Assembly (NCBI RefSeq): GCF_001570585.1
Contig: NZ_BBXF01000009.1
Location: 186,001-250,000, forward strand
DNA: 64,000 nucleotides
Reading direction: 5' to 3'
Origin: Herbidospora daliensis
GTDB taxonomy: Bacteria > Actinomycetota > Actinomycetes > Streptosporangiales > Streptosporangiaceae
Part shown: one piece after another, positions 1 to 8,040 of the stretch
Position numbering within the stretch: the stretch's first letter is position 1
Layout: every line of letters begins with the position of its first letter
Translations under genes and position numbers: made by a program
The notes under the pieces: generated by a model
Seen by the model: only the letters and a program-made list of their open reading frames with translations
Told to the model about the DNA's origin: nothing
Databases searched by the model: none

Positions 1-255
1 GGTTACTTGTCCGAGGTGGAGCGTGGTCAGAAGGAGGCGTCGTCCGAGCTGCTCGCCTCGATCTGCGGTGCGCTGGGCGTGCCGTTGTCGCAGGTGCTGC
101 GGGAGGTCTCCGACCAGTTCGCGCTCGCCGAGCTTCAGCACGCGCCTGTCTTGGCCGACGTGCCCGAGCGTGAGCGTCTGCCCATTGCGGAGACCGTGCC
201 CTCCGGGCCGGAGTTCGACGGTTTCCCCGAAGTCAAGGACATGGTGGCCGCCTAG
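1..255 (+). CDS. clgR: ClgR-type HTH transcriptional regulator, C-terminal part (5' truncated by window edge)
   Basis: The frame is open from base 1 and ends at the TAG at 253-255, so the true start lies upstream of the window. The visible part begins with [18 protein letters not shown], the second half of a Cro/C1-type helix-turn-helix with the recognition helix and the [14 protein letters not shown] helix that follow it in ClgR. From memory this matches mycobacterial ClgR (Rv2745c) closely. ClgR activates clp protease and other stress genes, and in actinobacteria it usually lies between cinA and recA, which fits recA at 36 kb here. The final 40 or so residues are a non-conserved tail. Its end overlaps the convergent glycosylase gene by 4 bases. 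Confidence 0.75.
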   Translation, partial: GYLSEVERGQKEASSELLASICGALGVPLSQVLREVSDQFALAELQHAPVLADVPERERLPIAETVPSGPEFDGFPEVKDMVAA

Positions 256-1031
256 CCCCGCTGGCAGCGGGGGCACCAGTAGATCAACCGCTGCTGCGGT
301 TGTGATCCCGTCTCTCCACGTTCGATGATCGTTCCGCAGACGCGGCAGGGAAGGTGTGCCCTGCCGTAGACGAACAGCGCACGACCCGGTCTCGGGTCGC
401 CGGTCGTGACCGGTCCATGTTCGTTCTTGTTCTCCACCAGCAGGCGGTGGGCCGTTTCGGCCAGCCCCGCCAGATCCGCCACGTCACCGGTGCGCCGCCA
501 CGGCCCGACCCGGGCGACGAAGAGCGTCTCCGCACGCCATATCGTGCCGATCCCCGCAAGGTTGCGCTGGTCGAGCAGCGCGTCCCCGATCGTGCGGTCG
601 GGATCACCCATCAGGTTGGCGACGGCCGTGCCGGTGTCCCAGTCGGGGCCGAGCAGGTCGGGGCCCAGATGCCCGACGACCCGGTCCTCCTCGGCGGTCG
701 GCAGCAGGTCGACCACGCCGAGCTTGATCCCGGCGGCCTGCCAAACACCGTTGGCCAGCACCACCCTGACGACGTCGCCGCCCCGCAGCGGGCTGCCCGC
801 CCTGGTGACCCGCCACGAGCCGTCCATGCGCAGATGGGTGTGCAGGGTCACGCCGCCCTCGACCCGGGTGAGCAGGTTCTTCCCCCGGCTCACCGTGGTC
901 AGCACCCGCCGCCCGCGCAGATCGGCGGTGGCGTAGCGGGGCACCCGGAAGTCGGAGCGGGTCAGCTCCCGGTCGTCGAGCGCCTCCCGCAACCGCCTCG
1001 CCGTGCGATAGACGGCGTCGCCCTCGGGCAT
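252..1031 (-). CDS. nei: Fpg/Nei family DNA glycosylase (endonuclease VIII-like)
   Basis: Base-excision repair glycosylase/AP lyase of 259 residues. The N-terminus is MPEGD, giving the catalytic Pro2 and Glu3 once Met is removed. The helix-two-turn-helix region reads [17 protein letters not shown]. The C-terminus is a zinc finger with two Cys pairs (CRVC near residue 230 and CPRC near the end). The MPEGD start and the finger sequence favour a Nei-type enzyme over classical Fpg; substrate preference cannot be read from sequence. The stop overlaps the convergent clgR stop. The ATG shares an ATGA overlap with the stop of the upstream Rrf2 gene, so the two are probably translationally coupled. 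Confidence 0.88.
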   Translation of the reverse strand: MPEGDAVYRTARRLREALDDRELTRSDFRVPRYATADLRGRRVLTTVSRGKNLLTRVEGGVTLHTHLRMDGSWRVTRAGSPLRGGDVVRVVLANGVWQAAGIKLGVVDLLPTAEEDRVVGHLGPDLLGPDWDTGTAVANLMGDPDRTIGDALLDQRNLAGIGTIWRAETLFVARVGPWRRTGDVADLAGLAETAHRLLVENKNEHGPVTTGDPRPGRALFVYGRAHLPCRVCGTIIERGETGSQPQQRLIYWCPRCQRG

Positions 1032-1498
1032 CAGACCGGGGCGTTGGGGGAGTCCCAGGCGGAGGGGTCGTCGGACAGGTCGGTGACGCGCTTCGGGAGG
1101 TCGCCCGTAGCGATCTGGTCGAGGGTGACCTCTTCGAGGATGGCGCGTTCGCTGGCGCGCAGGGCGATCCAGACCTGCTGGAGGGCCTGGGCGGCGCCGG
1201 TGTAGCCGACGTGCTCGGGGCGTTCGCCGCGGACGTTGGCCAGCGGGCCGTCGACCGCGCGGATCACGTCGGCCAGGGAGATCTGGTTGGCCGGACGGGC
1301 CAGGACGTAGCCGCCCTCAGGGCCTCGCTGGCCGCGGACCAGCCCGGCCCGGCGCATCTGGAGCAGGATGTTCTCCAGGTATTTGGGCGGCATCTCCTGG
1401 CCCTTGGCGAGTTCGCCCACCGTGGTCGGGCCGTCGCCGGACGCGGCCAGTTCGGCGGCCGCCCGCAGGGCGTAGTCGACACGCGCAGAAAGTCGCAT
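1031..1498 (-). CDS. Rrf2 family transcriptional regulator without cluster cysteines
   Basis: A 155-residue winged-helix Rrf2 protein. It starts MRLSARVDYALRA and has the family helices GELAKGQEMPPKYLENILLQ and the wing GQRGPEGGYVLARP. Unlike IscR, NsrR or RirA there is no cysteine anywhere, so it cannot bind a [2Fe-2S] cluster through the usual three Cys; it resembles the CymR-like, cluster-free members common in actinobacteria. The start is the ATG at 1496-1498, because upstream in-frame sequence is unlike the family. The gene overlaps the glycosylase start by one base, so the pair is likely an operon. Targets are unknown. Confidence 0.85.
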   Translation of the reverse strand: MRLSARVDYALRAAAELAASGDGPTTVGELAKGQEMPPKYLENILLQMRRAGLVRGQRGPEGGYVLARPANQISLADVIRAVDGPLANVRGERPEHVGYTGAAQALQQVWIALRASERAILEEVTLDQIATGDLPKRVTDLSDDPSAWDSPNAPV

Positions 1499-1548
1499 GT
1501 AAACGATTATCCCGCCTGGTTGGCACTGGTTGACCTGGGTCCCCCATG

Positions 1549-3279
1549 TCAGTCGACGCGGATGCGCACGACCACGGGCAGATGGTCGGAGAACGGCACC
1601 CCCGGGACCTCGGCGGACACGGCCGTCAGCCCCGGGCTGAGCAGCACGTGATCGATGCGTTTGACCGGATTCTCGGCGGGCGAGGTCGGCGGGTCGCCGA
1701 ACGCCTTCAGGGGGTCGGTCAGGCCGGTCCGGCGCAGCAGCTCGGCGAAGGCGGGGTCGTCGGGCGTCAGGTTGAGGTCGCCCGCGAGCAGCGCGGGCGC
1801 GGCCGGCAGCAGGGCGGGCAGGTCGGCGCTCTGGCGGTCGGGCGACTGCAGATGGGTGTTCAGCACGCCCACCCGGTGCTCCCCGACCTCGATCGTGAAC
1901 GTCTGGGCCTGCGCGCCGGTCGGGTAGCCGTAGCTCTTCAGCGGGTGGCTGGTGAGCAGCGACACCGGCAGGTTGGTCAGCACCGCGTCGCCCCACAGTT
2001 CGTCGGCCGCCGGGGCGAAGTGGTAACTCATGCCGAGCCTGGCGGCGATCCGGTCGAGGTCGTCGTGGCCGCCGTTGAGGAACCAGCCCCGGTCGACCTC
2101 GCTGAGCAGCACCACGTCGGGGTCGCGCGACCGCGCCCAGTCGCCGATCGCGTCGAGGTCGAGGGTTCCCGTGGTGCCGAACCCCATTCTGATGTTGTAC
2201 GCGATCAGCGTGAACTCGTCGCCCTCGATGGGCTGCCGGGCCGCCGCCGGGGCCCCGGCCTGGGGGAGCAGCAGCGCCAGGGCGATGGCCGCCACCGCCG
2301 CCACGGCGGCCTTCCAATCGGGCAGCTCCCGGGCCACGGCCACCCCGGCGACCAGCAGGCCCATGACGAGCACGACCAGGCCGTTGGGGAAGCCCAGGTT
2401 CATGTCGTAGGCGGCGTAGTAGACGAACGTGCCGACGAAGAACGTGACCATCCCGCCGAGGAGGGCGCCGCCCGGACGGCGGGCGGCGCCGCTCCCGGCC
2501 AGGCGCAGGCAGGCGCCCAGGCCGATCGCGAAGATCAGCATGCTGCCGGCGTCGAGGCGGCCCTGGAGGTGGGCGAACGCGACCCCGACCAGCAGGGCGA
2601 GCGGGCCGAGCAGCCCGAACCGGCCCGCCTGCGAGGCCGCCACCAGCGCCGCGAGCGCGACGAGCAGCATCACGGCCGACCACGGGCCGCCGTCGTCGAT
2701 CAGGGCCGACGGGCCCAGGAACATGCCGGTCAGCAGCAGCGCGGGGCCGAGGGCGAACCACAGGCGGCCGGGTGCGGGCTCGGCCGTCTCGGTGACGCCG
2801 AGCACGGCCCACCCGAAGGCCACTACGGCCAGCACCGTGGGGATCCAGGGGAGGAGTCCGTCGCGCCAGACCAGGTCGAGGTGGCCGATCGACAGGTGGA
2901 GGGCGGGCGACAGCGCCAGTCCGAGGGGGAGGGCCAGGCGGGCGTGCGGACCGGCCACGAGCTTGGCGGAGCCGTACAGGAAGACGATGGCGGCGGTCAC
3001 CGAGACGGCGCTGACGTAGAGCTGGGGGAGGCCGCCGTCGGTGGCCTGCAGGGCCACCCGGCCGGCGGCCAGCACGGCCGCGCCGCCGAGCAGCGCCCAG
3101 CGCGGCGAGATCAGCAGCGCCAGGACGGGGAGGACGAACCACAACGCCGCGAACAGGCCCAGCTGCTCGGGCGGGGTGTCGCCCGCCTGGCCGTAGATGG
3201 TGATCAGGGAGGGGAGCAGGACACGCACGGCGTCCATGAGGAGGAGCAGGCCTAAGGTCACCGCCGCGACAGGACGCAT
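1549..3279 (-). CDS. Polytopic membrane protein with C-terminal endonuclease/exonuclease/phosphatase domain
   Basis: About 576 residues. The first roughly 330 are a series of hydrophobic segments (probably 9-10 membrane helices), followed by an extracytoplasmic or cytoplasmic EEP-fold domain. EEP motifs seen in order: LIAYNIRMGF, VVLLSEVDRG (catalytic Glu), LNTHLQS, LLAGDLNLTPDD, RIDHVLLS and FSDHLPVVV (catalytic His). This fold covers Mg2+-dependent nucleases, sphingomyelinases and phosphatases, so the substrate is not predictable. The ATG at 3277-3279 is preceded by AAGGATC as ribosome-binding site. It is divergent from the ROK gene at 3406 and convergent with nothing. The membrane plus EEP arrangement is a recognised actinobacterial architecture. 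Confidence 0.8.
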   Translation of the reverse strand: MRPVAAVTLGLLLLMDAVRVLLPSLITIYGQAGDTPPEQLGLFAALWFVLPVLALLISPRWALLGGAAVLAAGRVALQATDGGLPQLYVSAVSVTAAIVFLYGSAKLVAGPHARLALPLGLALSPALHLSIGHLDLVWRDGLLPWIPTVLAVVAFGWAVLGVTETAEPAPGRLWFALGPALLLTGMFLGPSALIDDGGPWSAVMLLVALAALVAASQAGRFGLLGPLALLVGVAFAHLQGRLDAGSMLIFAIGLGACLRLAGSGAARRPGGALLGGMVTFFVGTFVYYAAYDMNLGFPNGLVVLVMGLLVAGVAVARELPDWKAAVAAVAAIALALLLPQAGAPAAARQPIEGDEFTLIAYNIRMGFGTTGTLDLDAIGDWARSRDPDVVLLSEVDRGWFLNGGHDDLDRIAARLGMSYHFAPAADELWGDAVLTNLPVSLLTSHPLKSYGYPTGAQAQTFTIEVGEHRVGVLNTHLQSPDRQSADLPALLPAAPALLAGDLNLTPDDPAFAELLRRTGLTDPLKAFGDPPTSPAENPVKRIDHVLLSPGLTAVSAEVPGVPFSDHLPVVVRIRVD

Positions 3280-3355
3280 GAACTGATCCTTCCGCCCGGA
3301 TGGGAGCGGTATCAAGGGTCGATTTCCGGGAGCTCGTATAGTCGCTAAGCTGGCC

Positions 3356-3372
3356 GGAAAAGTTTGTTGACA
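3356..3372 (+). promoter_or_regulatory. Putative ROK promoter and operator
   Basis: TTGACA at 3367-3372 is a good -35 box. A weak TAGAAA at 3392-3397 gives an 18-19 bp spacer and would place transcription start at, or just before, the ATG at 3406 (near-leaderless). The imperfect palindrome GGAAAAGTTTGTT at 3356-3368 overlaps the -35 and resembles the AAGAAACTTTCTT palindrome in front of the paralogous ROK gene at 9512-9524. Autorepression is inferred. Confidence 0.4.
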
Positions 3373-3405
3373 GTTTTCGCGGGGGCGATCATAGAAAGCA
3401 GGAGC

Positions 3406-4584
3406 ATGGAGCGACGTCCTGGCGTGCCCAGGTTGCTCCGGGAGATCAACGACCGGGCCGCCCTCGAACTTCTGCTGGCCTCCGGGCCGCTGACGCGCGG
3501 CCAGATCGGCGACCTGACCGGTCTGTCCAAGGTGACCGCCTCCCAGACGCTGTCCCGCCTCGAGGAGCGGGGGCTCGTCGAGGTCGTCGGCGAGCAGGCC
3601 GGCAACCGGGGGCCCAACGCGGCCCTCTACGGCGTGATCGCCTCGTGCGCCTACGTGGCCGGGCTCGACGTCGGGCCAGAACACGTCACCGCGGCCATCG
3701 CCGACATCAAGGGCGACGTGGTCGCCGAGGTCGTCGCGACGCCGAACGGCGCCGACGACCCCGTGTCGATGGTGCACAACGCGGTCGTGAAAGCCTGCCG
3801 GTCGGCCAAGGTCGCGCTGTCGCGGCTGAAGGGCGTCGTGATCGGCACGCCCGGCGTCGTCGACCCGCGCACCGGCGACGTGCAGTTCTCCTTCGACCTG
3901 CCCCACTGGCACGAGGGCATCCACGAGGCGCTGGCGCGCGACCTCAAGCGGTCGGTGCGGATCGAGAACGACGTGAACCTGGCCGCCATCGCCGAGCGGT
4001 CGAACGGCGCGGCCCGGCGAGCCGACGACTTCGTGCTGCTGTGGGTCGGGCGTGGCATCGGCCTCGCCGTCGTGCTGGGCGGGCGGCTGCACCGCGGCCG
4101 TTCGGGCAGCGCGGGCGAGATCGGCTACCTGCCGGTGCCCGGGGTGCCGCTGGCCGAAGACGTGCGCTCGGAGCCGGGGCGGCTGCCCTCGCTCGCGGGC
4201 GGGCTCCAGTCGCTGGTGAGCTCCGTGGCGGTGCTCGACCTGGCCCGCGACCTCGGGTTCGAGGGCGCGACGGCGGCCGAGTGCGTGACCGCCGCCGTCG
4301 ACGCCGGCGACCAGGGCGACCGGCTGCTCGACGAGATCGCCTCCCGGCTGGCGCTCGGGGTGGCGTCGGTGTGCGTGGTGCTCGACCCCGGGCTGGTCGT
4401 GCTCGCCGGCGAGGTCGGCCTGGCCGGGGGCGTGTCCCTGACCGGCCGGGTCGAACAGGCGGTGGCCCGCATCTGCCCGATCCGGCCGCAGGTCGTGACG
4501 TCCGAGGTGCAGGGCAACCCGGTGCTGCGCGGCGCGGTCATCGCCGCTTTAGAACAGGCGCGCGAGGAGATCTTCGCCTCCTGA
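3406..4584 (+). CDS. ROK family transcriptional regulator (paralogue 1)
   Basis: A 392-residue regulator with an N-terminal winged helix (LTRGQIGDLTGLSKVTASQTLSRLEERGLV, residues about 23-55) and a sugar-kinase-like ROK domain (GLDVGPEH, VVIGTPGVVDPRTG, RIENDVNLAAIAE, GSAGEIGYLP). The Cys-rich zinc motif typical of ROK kinases is absent after GEIGYLP, fitting a ligand-sensing repressor rather than an enzyme. The ATG at 3406 gives the ERRPGVPRLLREIND start shared with the second ROK gene; the AGGAG before it is only one base away, so translation may be leaderless. It converges on the GH3 hexosaminidase, 7 bases apart. It probably senses a sugar or sugar phosphate of the adjacent uptake locus. 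Confidence 0.88.
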   Translation: MERRPGVPRLLREINDRAALELLLASGPLTRGQIGDLTGLSKVTASQTLSRLEERGLVEVVGEQAGNRGPNAALYGVIASCAYVAGLDVGPEHVTAAIADIKGDVVAEVVATPNGADDPVSMVHNAVVKACRSAKVALSRLKGVVIGTPGVVDPRTGDVQFSFDLPHWHEGIHEALARDLKRSVRIENDVNLAAIAERSNGAARRADDFVLLWVGRGIGLAVVLGGRLHRGRSGSAGEIGYLPVPGVPLAEDVRSEPGRLPSLAGGLQSLVSSVAVLDLARDLGFEGATAAECVTAAVDAGDQGDRLLDEIASRLALGVASVCVVLDPGLVVLAGEVGLAGGVSLTGRVEQAVARICPIRPQVVTSEVQGNPVLRGAVIAALEQAREEIFAS

Positions 4585-4591
4585 GCGGCCG

Positions 4592-6046
4592 TCAGGCCGT
4601 CAGGAGTTCCACCGCCGCCTGCGCGTTGGCGCGGGCGGCGCCGTAGGTGGCGATGTGCACGCCGTGGTCGGGCCGCCAGATCGGCAGGCCCATCTCCATG
4701 ACGATGCTGTCGGGGCGGGCCGAGACGAGCTCGGTCACCAGTTCGCGGCTGGCGGGGTAGCGGTGGGCGTCCTTGACGACCACCACCAGCGACCGGCCGC
4801 GCGCCCGTGACAGCAGGTCGTCCGCGCGGGCGTCCTCCGGCTTGACGCGGACGATCTCCGCCTCCGGCAACCACGGCGCCACGCCCCACGGCACGTTGCC
4901 GACGGCGATCGTGGGCGGGGTGTCGATCTCCACCACGAACGGGTTCCGCAGCGGCAGCGTGGCCCCGCTGATCCTGACCGCGCGCCGGGCGGCCTGCAGG
5001 CCGACGACGGTGTCCTCGGTGTGCTGGCCCCGGGTCTCGCGGGCCCAGTCGCGCAGCCGCTGCGCGCGGGCGACGGCCTGCTCCAGGCGCTCGACCGCGA
5101 GGTCGCCCGACCTGACCGCCGACACGATGGCCGTGATGACGGCCTCGGTCTCCTCCTGCGTCGGGATCGACCCCATGCACAGCAGGTCGGCGCCCGCCTT
5201 CAGCGACAACACCGCGCCGCCGCCCAGGCCCACGCTCTTGGTGATGGCGTGCATGTCCAGGGCGTCGGTGACGACCACGCCGTCGTAGCCGAGCTCGCCG
5301 CGCAGCAGCGTGGTCAGCGCCTTCGGGCTGAGCGTGGCCGGGGTGTCGCCGGTCAGCGCCGGGACGGCCACGTGTGCGGTCATGATCGACCGGGTGCCCG
5401 CCTCGATCGCCGCCCGGAACGGGGCCAGCTCGCGCTCGCGCAGCAGCTCCAGGGAGGCGTCCACGACCGGGATGGACAGGTGGGAGTCCTCCGTGGTCGC
5501 GCCGTGGCCGGGGAAGTGCTTCACGCAGGCGGCCACGCCGAGCGACTGCAGACCGCGCACGGCGGCGACGGTGTGGCGGGACACCAGCGCGGGGTCGGCG
5601 CCGAACGAGCGGGTGCCGATCACCGGGTTGTCGTCGGCGGTGTTGACGTCGGCCGACGGGGCCATGTCGAGGTTCACGCCGGCCTTCACCAGGTCGCCCG
5701 CGATCGAACGGTAGACCCGCTCGGTCAGGTCGACGTCGTCGACCGCGCCCAGGGCCGCGTTGCCCGGGTATTCGCTGCCGACGTGGTAGGCGAGCCGGGT
5801 GACGTCGCCGCCCTCCTCGTCGAGCGAGATCACCGGGTCGCCGGCGTTCGTCAGGCTCGACGTGAGGGTGGCGACCTGGCCGGGGCCTTCGACGTTGAAG
5901 CCGAAGAGGCAGACGCCGCCGAGACCTCCGGACAGCCCGTCCAGCACCCAGTCAGGCGCGGTCAGGCCCCGGAAGGTCACGAGCAGCGTGCCGGCCGCGA
6001 GACGGCGCAGCCCCCGATCGCTGTGGCTCGCGGGTACTCCAGGCAT
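4592..6046 (-). CDS. Glycoside hydrolase family 3, beta-N-acetylhexosaminidase (NagZ-like)
   Basis: A 484-residue GH3 enzyme without a signal peptide, so cytoplasmic. It has the N-acetylglucosaminidase signature KHFPGHG followed by TTEDSHLSIP, whose Asp-His dyad is the acid/base in NagZ-type enzymes, and VVTDALDMHAI with the nucleophilic Asp. A C-terminal region of about 130 residues (from PLRNPF on) is additional to the catalytic barrel. It lies downstream of two sugar permeases and a sugar-binding lipoprotein, separated from the last by a strong hairpin. This suggests that imported GlcNAc-containing disaccharides (chitobiose or muropeptide sugars) are cleaved inside the cell. The ATG start has only a weak ribosome-binding site. 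Confidence 0.88.
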   Translation of the reverse strand: MPGVPASHSDRGLRRLAAGTLLVTFRGLTAPDWVLDGLSGGLGGVCLFGFNVEGPGQVATLTSSLTNAGDPVISLDEEGGDVTRLAYHVGSEYPGNAALGAVDDVDLTERVYRSIAGDLVKAGVNLDMAPSADVNTADDNPVIGTRSFGADPALVSRHTVAAVRGLQSLGVAACVKHFPGHGATTEDSHLSIPVVDASLELLRERELAPFRAAIEAGTRSIMTAHVAVPALTGDTPATLSPKALTTLLRGELGYDGVVVTDALDMHAITKSVGLGGGAVLSLKAGADLLCMGSIPTQEETEAVITAIVSAVRSGDLAVERLEQAVARAQRLRDWARETRGQHTEDTVVGLQAARRAVRISGATLPLRNPFVVEIDTPPTIAVGNVPWGVAPWLPEAEIVRVKPEDARADDLLSRARGRSLVVVVKDAHRYPASRELVTELVSARPDSIVMEMGLPIWRPDHGVHIATYGAARANAQAAVELLTA

Positions 6047-6079
6047 GGGAATTCATGACTCCGATCATGGACATGGGAA

Positions 6080-6108
6080 GGTACGGCCCCGGATCCCGGG
6101 GCCGTACC
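6080..6108 (-). terminator. Intra-operon hairpin between permease and hexosaminidase genes
   Basis: A perfect 13-bp inverted repeat (GGTACGGCCCCGG and its complement) around a 3-base loop. On the minus strand it is followed by TTCCC, a very weak U-tract. It lies between the permease stop (6129) and the GH3 start (6046), so it probably lowers read-through into the hydrolase gene or stabilises the upstream mRNA 3' end. Confidence 0.6.
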
Positions 6109-6128
6109 CGCACAGGGATTGAGGGCGG

Positions 6129-7016
6129 TCAGCCCTTGACGGCGCCCGCGACGAGGCCGGAGACCATGCGCCGCTGCACCAGGAGGAAGAACACGACGAC
6201 GGGGATCGTCATCAGGGTGGAGCTGGCCATGATGGCGCCCCAGTCGGTTCCCCGCTGTCCGAAGAAGAACTGCAACGCGACGGGCATGGTGTAGCCGTCG
6301 GGGCTCATCAGCACCAGCGCGAAGATCAGCTCGTTCCACGCGGTGATGAAGGAGAAGATACTGGTCGCGACCAGACCGGGCGCCACCAGGGGGAACAGTA
6401 CCTTCCAGAACGCCGTCATCCGGCTCGCGCCGTCGATCCACGCCGCCTCTTCCAGCGACTTCGGCACGGCCGCCACGAAGGTGCGCAACATCCAGATGCC
6501 GAACGGAAGCGTCAGGCCGACGTTGATCACGATGAGGCCGAGCAGCTGGTCGATCAGGCCCAGTCTCTTGACGCTCAGGAACAGCGGGATCAGCAGCGCC
6601 TCGGCCGGGATCATCTGCACGACCAGCAGCGTGATCAGGAACGAGGTGCGGCCCTTGAACTTGAAGCGGGCCACCGCGGTGGCGGCCAGCAGCGAGAAGA
6701 TCGCGCCCAACGCGACCGTGCCGAGGGCGACGATCGCGCTGTTGCGCAGGTAGAGCCAGATGGAGTTGCCCGCCACGCCTTCGGTGAGCACCCGGTCGAG
6801 ATGCTCGAAGGTGAAGCTGGTCGGGAACGGGATGAACTCCGTGGTGAAGATCTGGTCGTTGGTCTTGAACGCGGTCGAGACCATCCAGTAGACGGGGAAC
6901 ATCGCGATGAGGAACACCAGCGTCGCGGTGCCGTTGAGGGCGATCTTGCGCAGCCGCTTGCGCGTCCTGGCCGCGTCGCGGCCTCGCTTGACCCCGGGGG
7001 TCGTCAGAGTGGTCAC
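6129..7016 (-). CDS. Carbohydrate ABC transporter permease, MalG-like
   Basis: Inner membrane subunit of 295 residues with about six hydrophobic segments. It carries the EAA loop (LEEAAWIDGASRMTAFWKVLFPLVAPGL, near residue 200) that contacts the ATPase, as in MalG and DasC. The start codon overlaps the stop of the upstream permease by 4 bases (ATGA), so translation is coupled. No ATPase gene is present in the locus. Actinobacterial sugar importers of this class usually share the MsiK ATPase encoded elsewhere, and that is inferred here. Confidence 0.92.
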   Translation of the reverse strand: MTTLTTPGVKRGRDAARTRKRLRKIALNGTATLVFLIAMFPVYWMVSTAFKTNDQIFTTEFIPFPTSFTFEHLDRVLTEGVAGNSIWLYLRNSAIVALGTVALGAIFSLLAATAVARFKFKGRTSFLITLLVVQMIPAEALLIPLFLSVKRLGLIDQLLGLIVINVGLTLPFGIWMLRTFVAAVPKSLEEAAWIDGASRMTAFWKVLFPLVAPGLVATSIFSFITAWNELIFALVLMSPDGYTMPVALQFFFGQRGTDWGAIMASSTLMTIPVVVFFLLVQRRMVSGLVAGAVKG

Positions 7017-8035
7017 CGCAACTCCTCCGACTTCAGCATCTGGCGGACGTAGAACGCGGTCACGATCAGCAGGATGATCGTGAGGATCACCGCGATGGCC
7101 GCGCCGGAGCCCATCTTGGGCGGAGCCTTGAAGGCCTCCGAGAACGAGAAGACCGACAGGTTGAACGCCTCACGGACGGTGGGACCGTTCATCAGGGTGT
7201 AGAGCTGCGAGAAGACCTTGAAGTCCCAGATGATCGACAGGATCGTCAGGACCGCGAAGACGGGCTTCAGCAGCGGGAACGTGATCTGCCAGAAGGTCCG
7301 CCACGGGCTCGATCCGTCGACCCGGGCCGCTTCGTAGAGCTCGGTGGGGATGCCCTTGAGGCCGGCGAGCACCGAGACGGCGACGAACGGGAACGACGAC
7401 CAGAGCACCATCAGGATCAGGATCAGGTAGATGGTGAAGGCCTCGTTGGTCCACGGTTCGCCGGTCCAGTCGGCCCGCCCGAACAGGGCGTTGGACAGGA
7501 AGTCGGGCAGCAGGTTCAGCGCCCAGTTGATGATCCCGGCCTCGGCGTCGAACAGCCAGCGCCAGATCACGCCCTGCGCGACCGGCGGGACCGCCCAGGC
7601 GGACATGATGCCGACGATCACGAGCGTGGACATGCGCTTGCTGAGCTGGTTGAGCAGCACACCGACGGCGGTGCCCACGGCCAGCGTGAGGGTCACCGCG
7701 ATCACGGCGAACGAGACGGTGTTGCGGAGGGACGACCAGAAGATGTCGTTCTCGAAGACCTTGGTGTAGTTCTCCCAGCCCACCCAGTCGGCCGGCTTGG
7801 GATTGACGTCCCGGATCTGCGGGATCCCGACCTTCTGAAACGAGATGACGAACACCTGGATCATCGGGTAGAGCAGCAGCGCCGCGATCACGGCGAGGCC
7901 GGGGATCAGCAGGACGTACGGGATGAGTTTCGGGTTGAGGCCGGAGGCCTTCTGCGGACGGTGAGAGCGGCGGGGGCGCCCGCTCGGGGCGGAGGCAGAG
8001 CCTCCGCCCCGGCGGGCGATCGACGTGTCGGTCAT
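7013..8035 (-). CDS. Carbohydrate ABC transporter permease, MalF-like
   Basis: A 340-residue permease. A basic N-terminal region of about 35 residues precedes roughly six membrane segments, and the EAA loop is YEAARVDGSSPWRTFWQITF. It pairs with the MalG-like permease to form the channel of a CUT1 sugar importer. It begins 5 bases after the stop of the binding-protein gene, in one operon. Confidence 0.92.
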   Translation of the reverse strand: MTDTSIARRGGGSASAPSGRPRRSHRPQKASGLNPKLIPYVLLIPGLAVIAALLLYPMIQVFVISFQKVGIPQIRDVNPKPADWVGWENYTKVFENDIFWSSLRNTVSFAVIAVTLTLAVGTAVGVLLNQLSKRMSTLVIVGIMSAWAVPPVAQGVIWRWLFDAEAGIINWALNLLPDFLSNALFGRADWTGEPWTNEAFTIYLILILMVLWSSFPFVAVSVLAGLKGIPTELYEAARVDGSSPWRTFWQITFPLLKPVFAVLTILSIIWDFKVFSQLYTLMNGPTVREAFNLSVFSFSEAFKAPPKMGSGAAIAVILTIILLIVTAFYVRQMLKSEELR

Positions 8036-8040
8036 CGTCG

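Noticed and set aside
1546-3255. 569-codon open frame on the plus strand
   Set aside because: It is antisense to the EEP membrane protein, very rich in Gly, Arg, Gln and His, and matches no family; a GC-skewed shadow frame.
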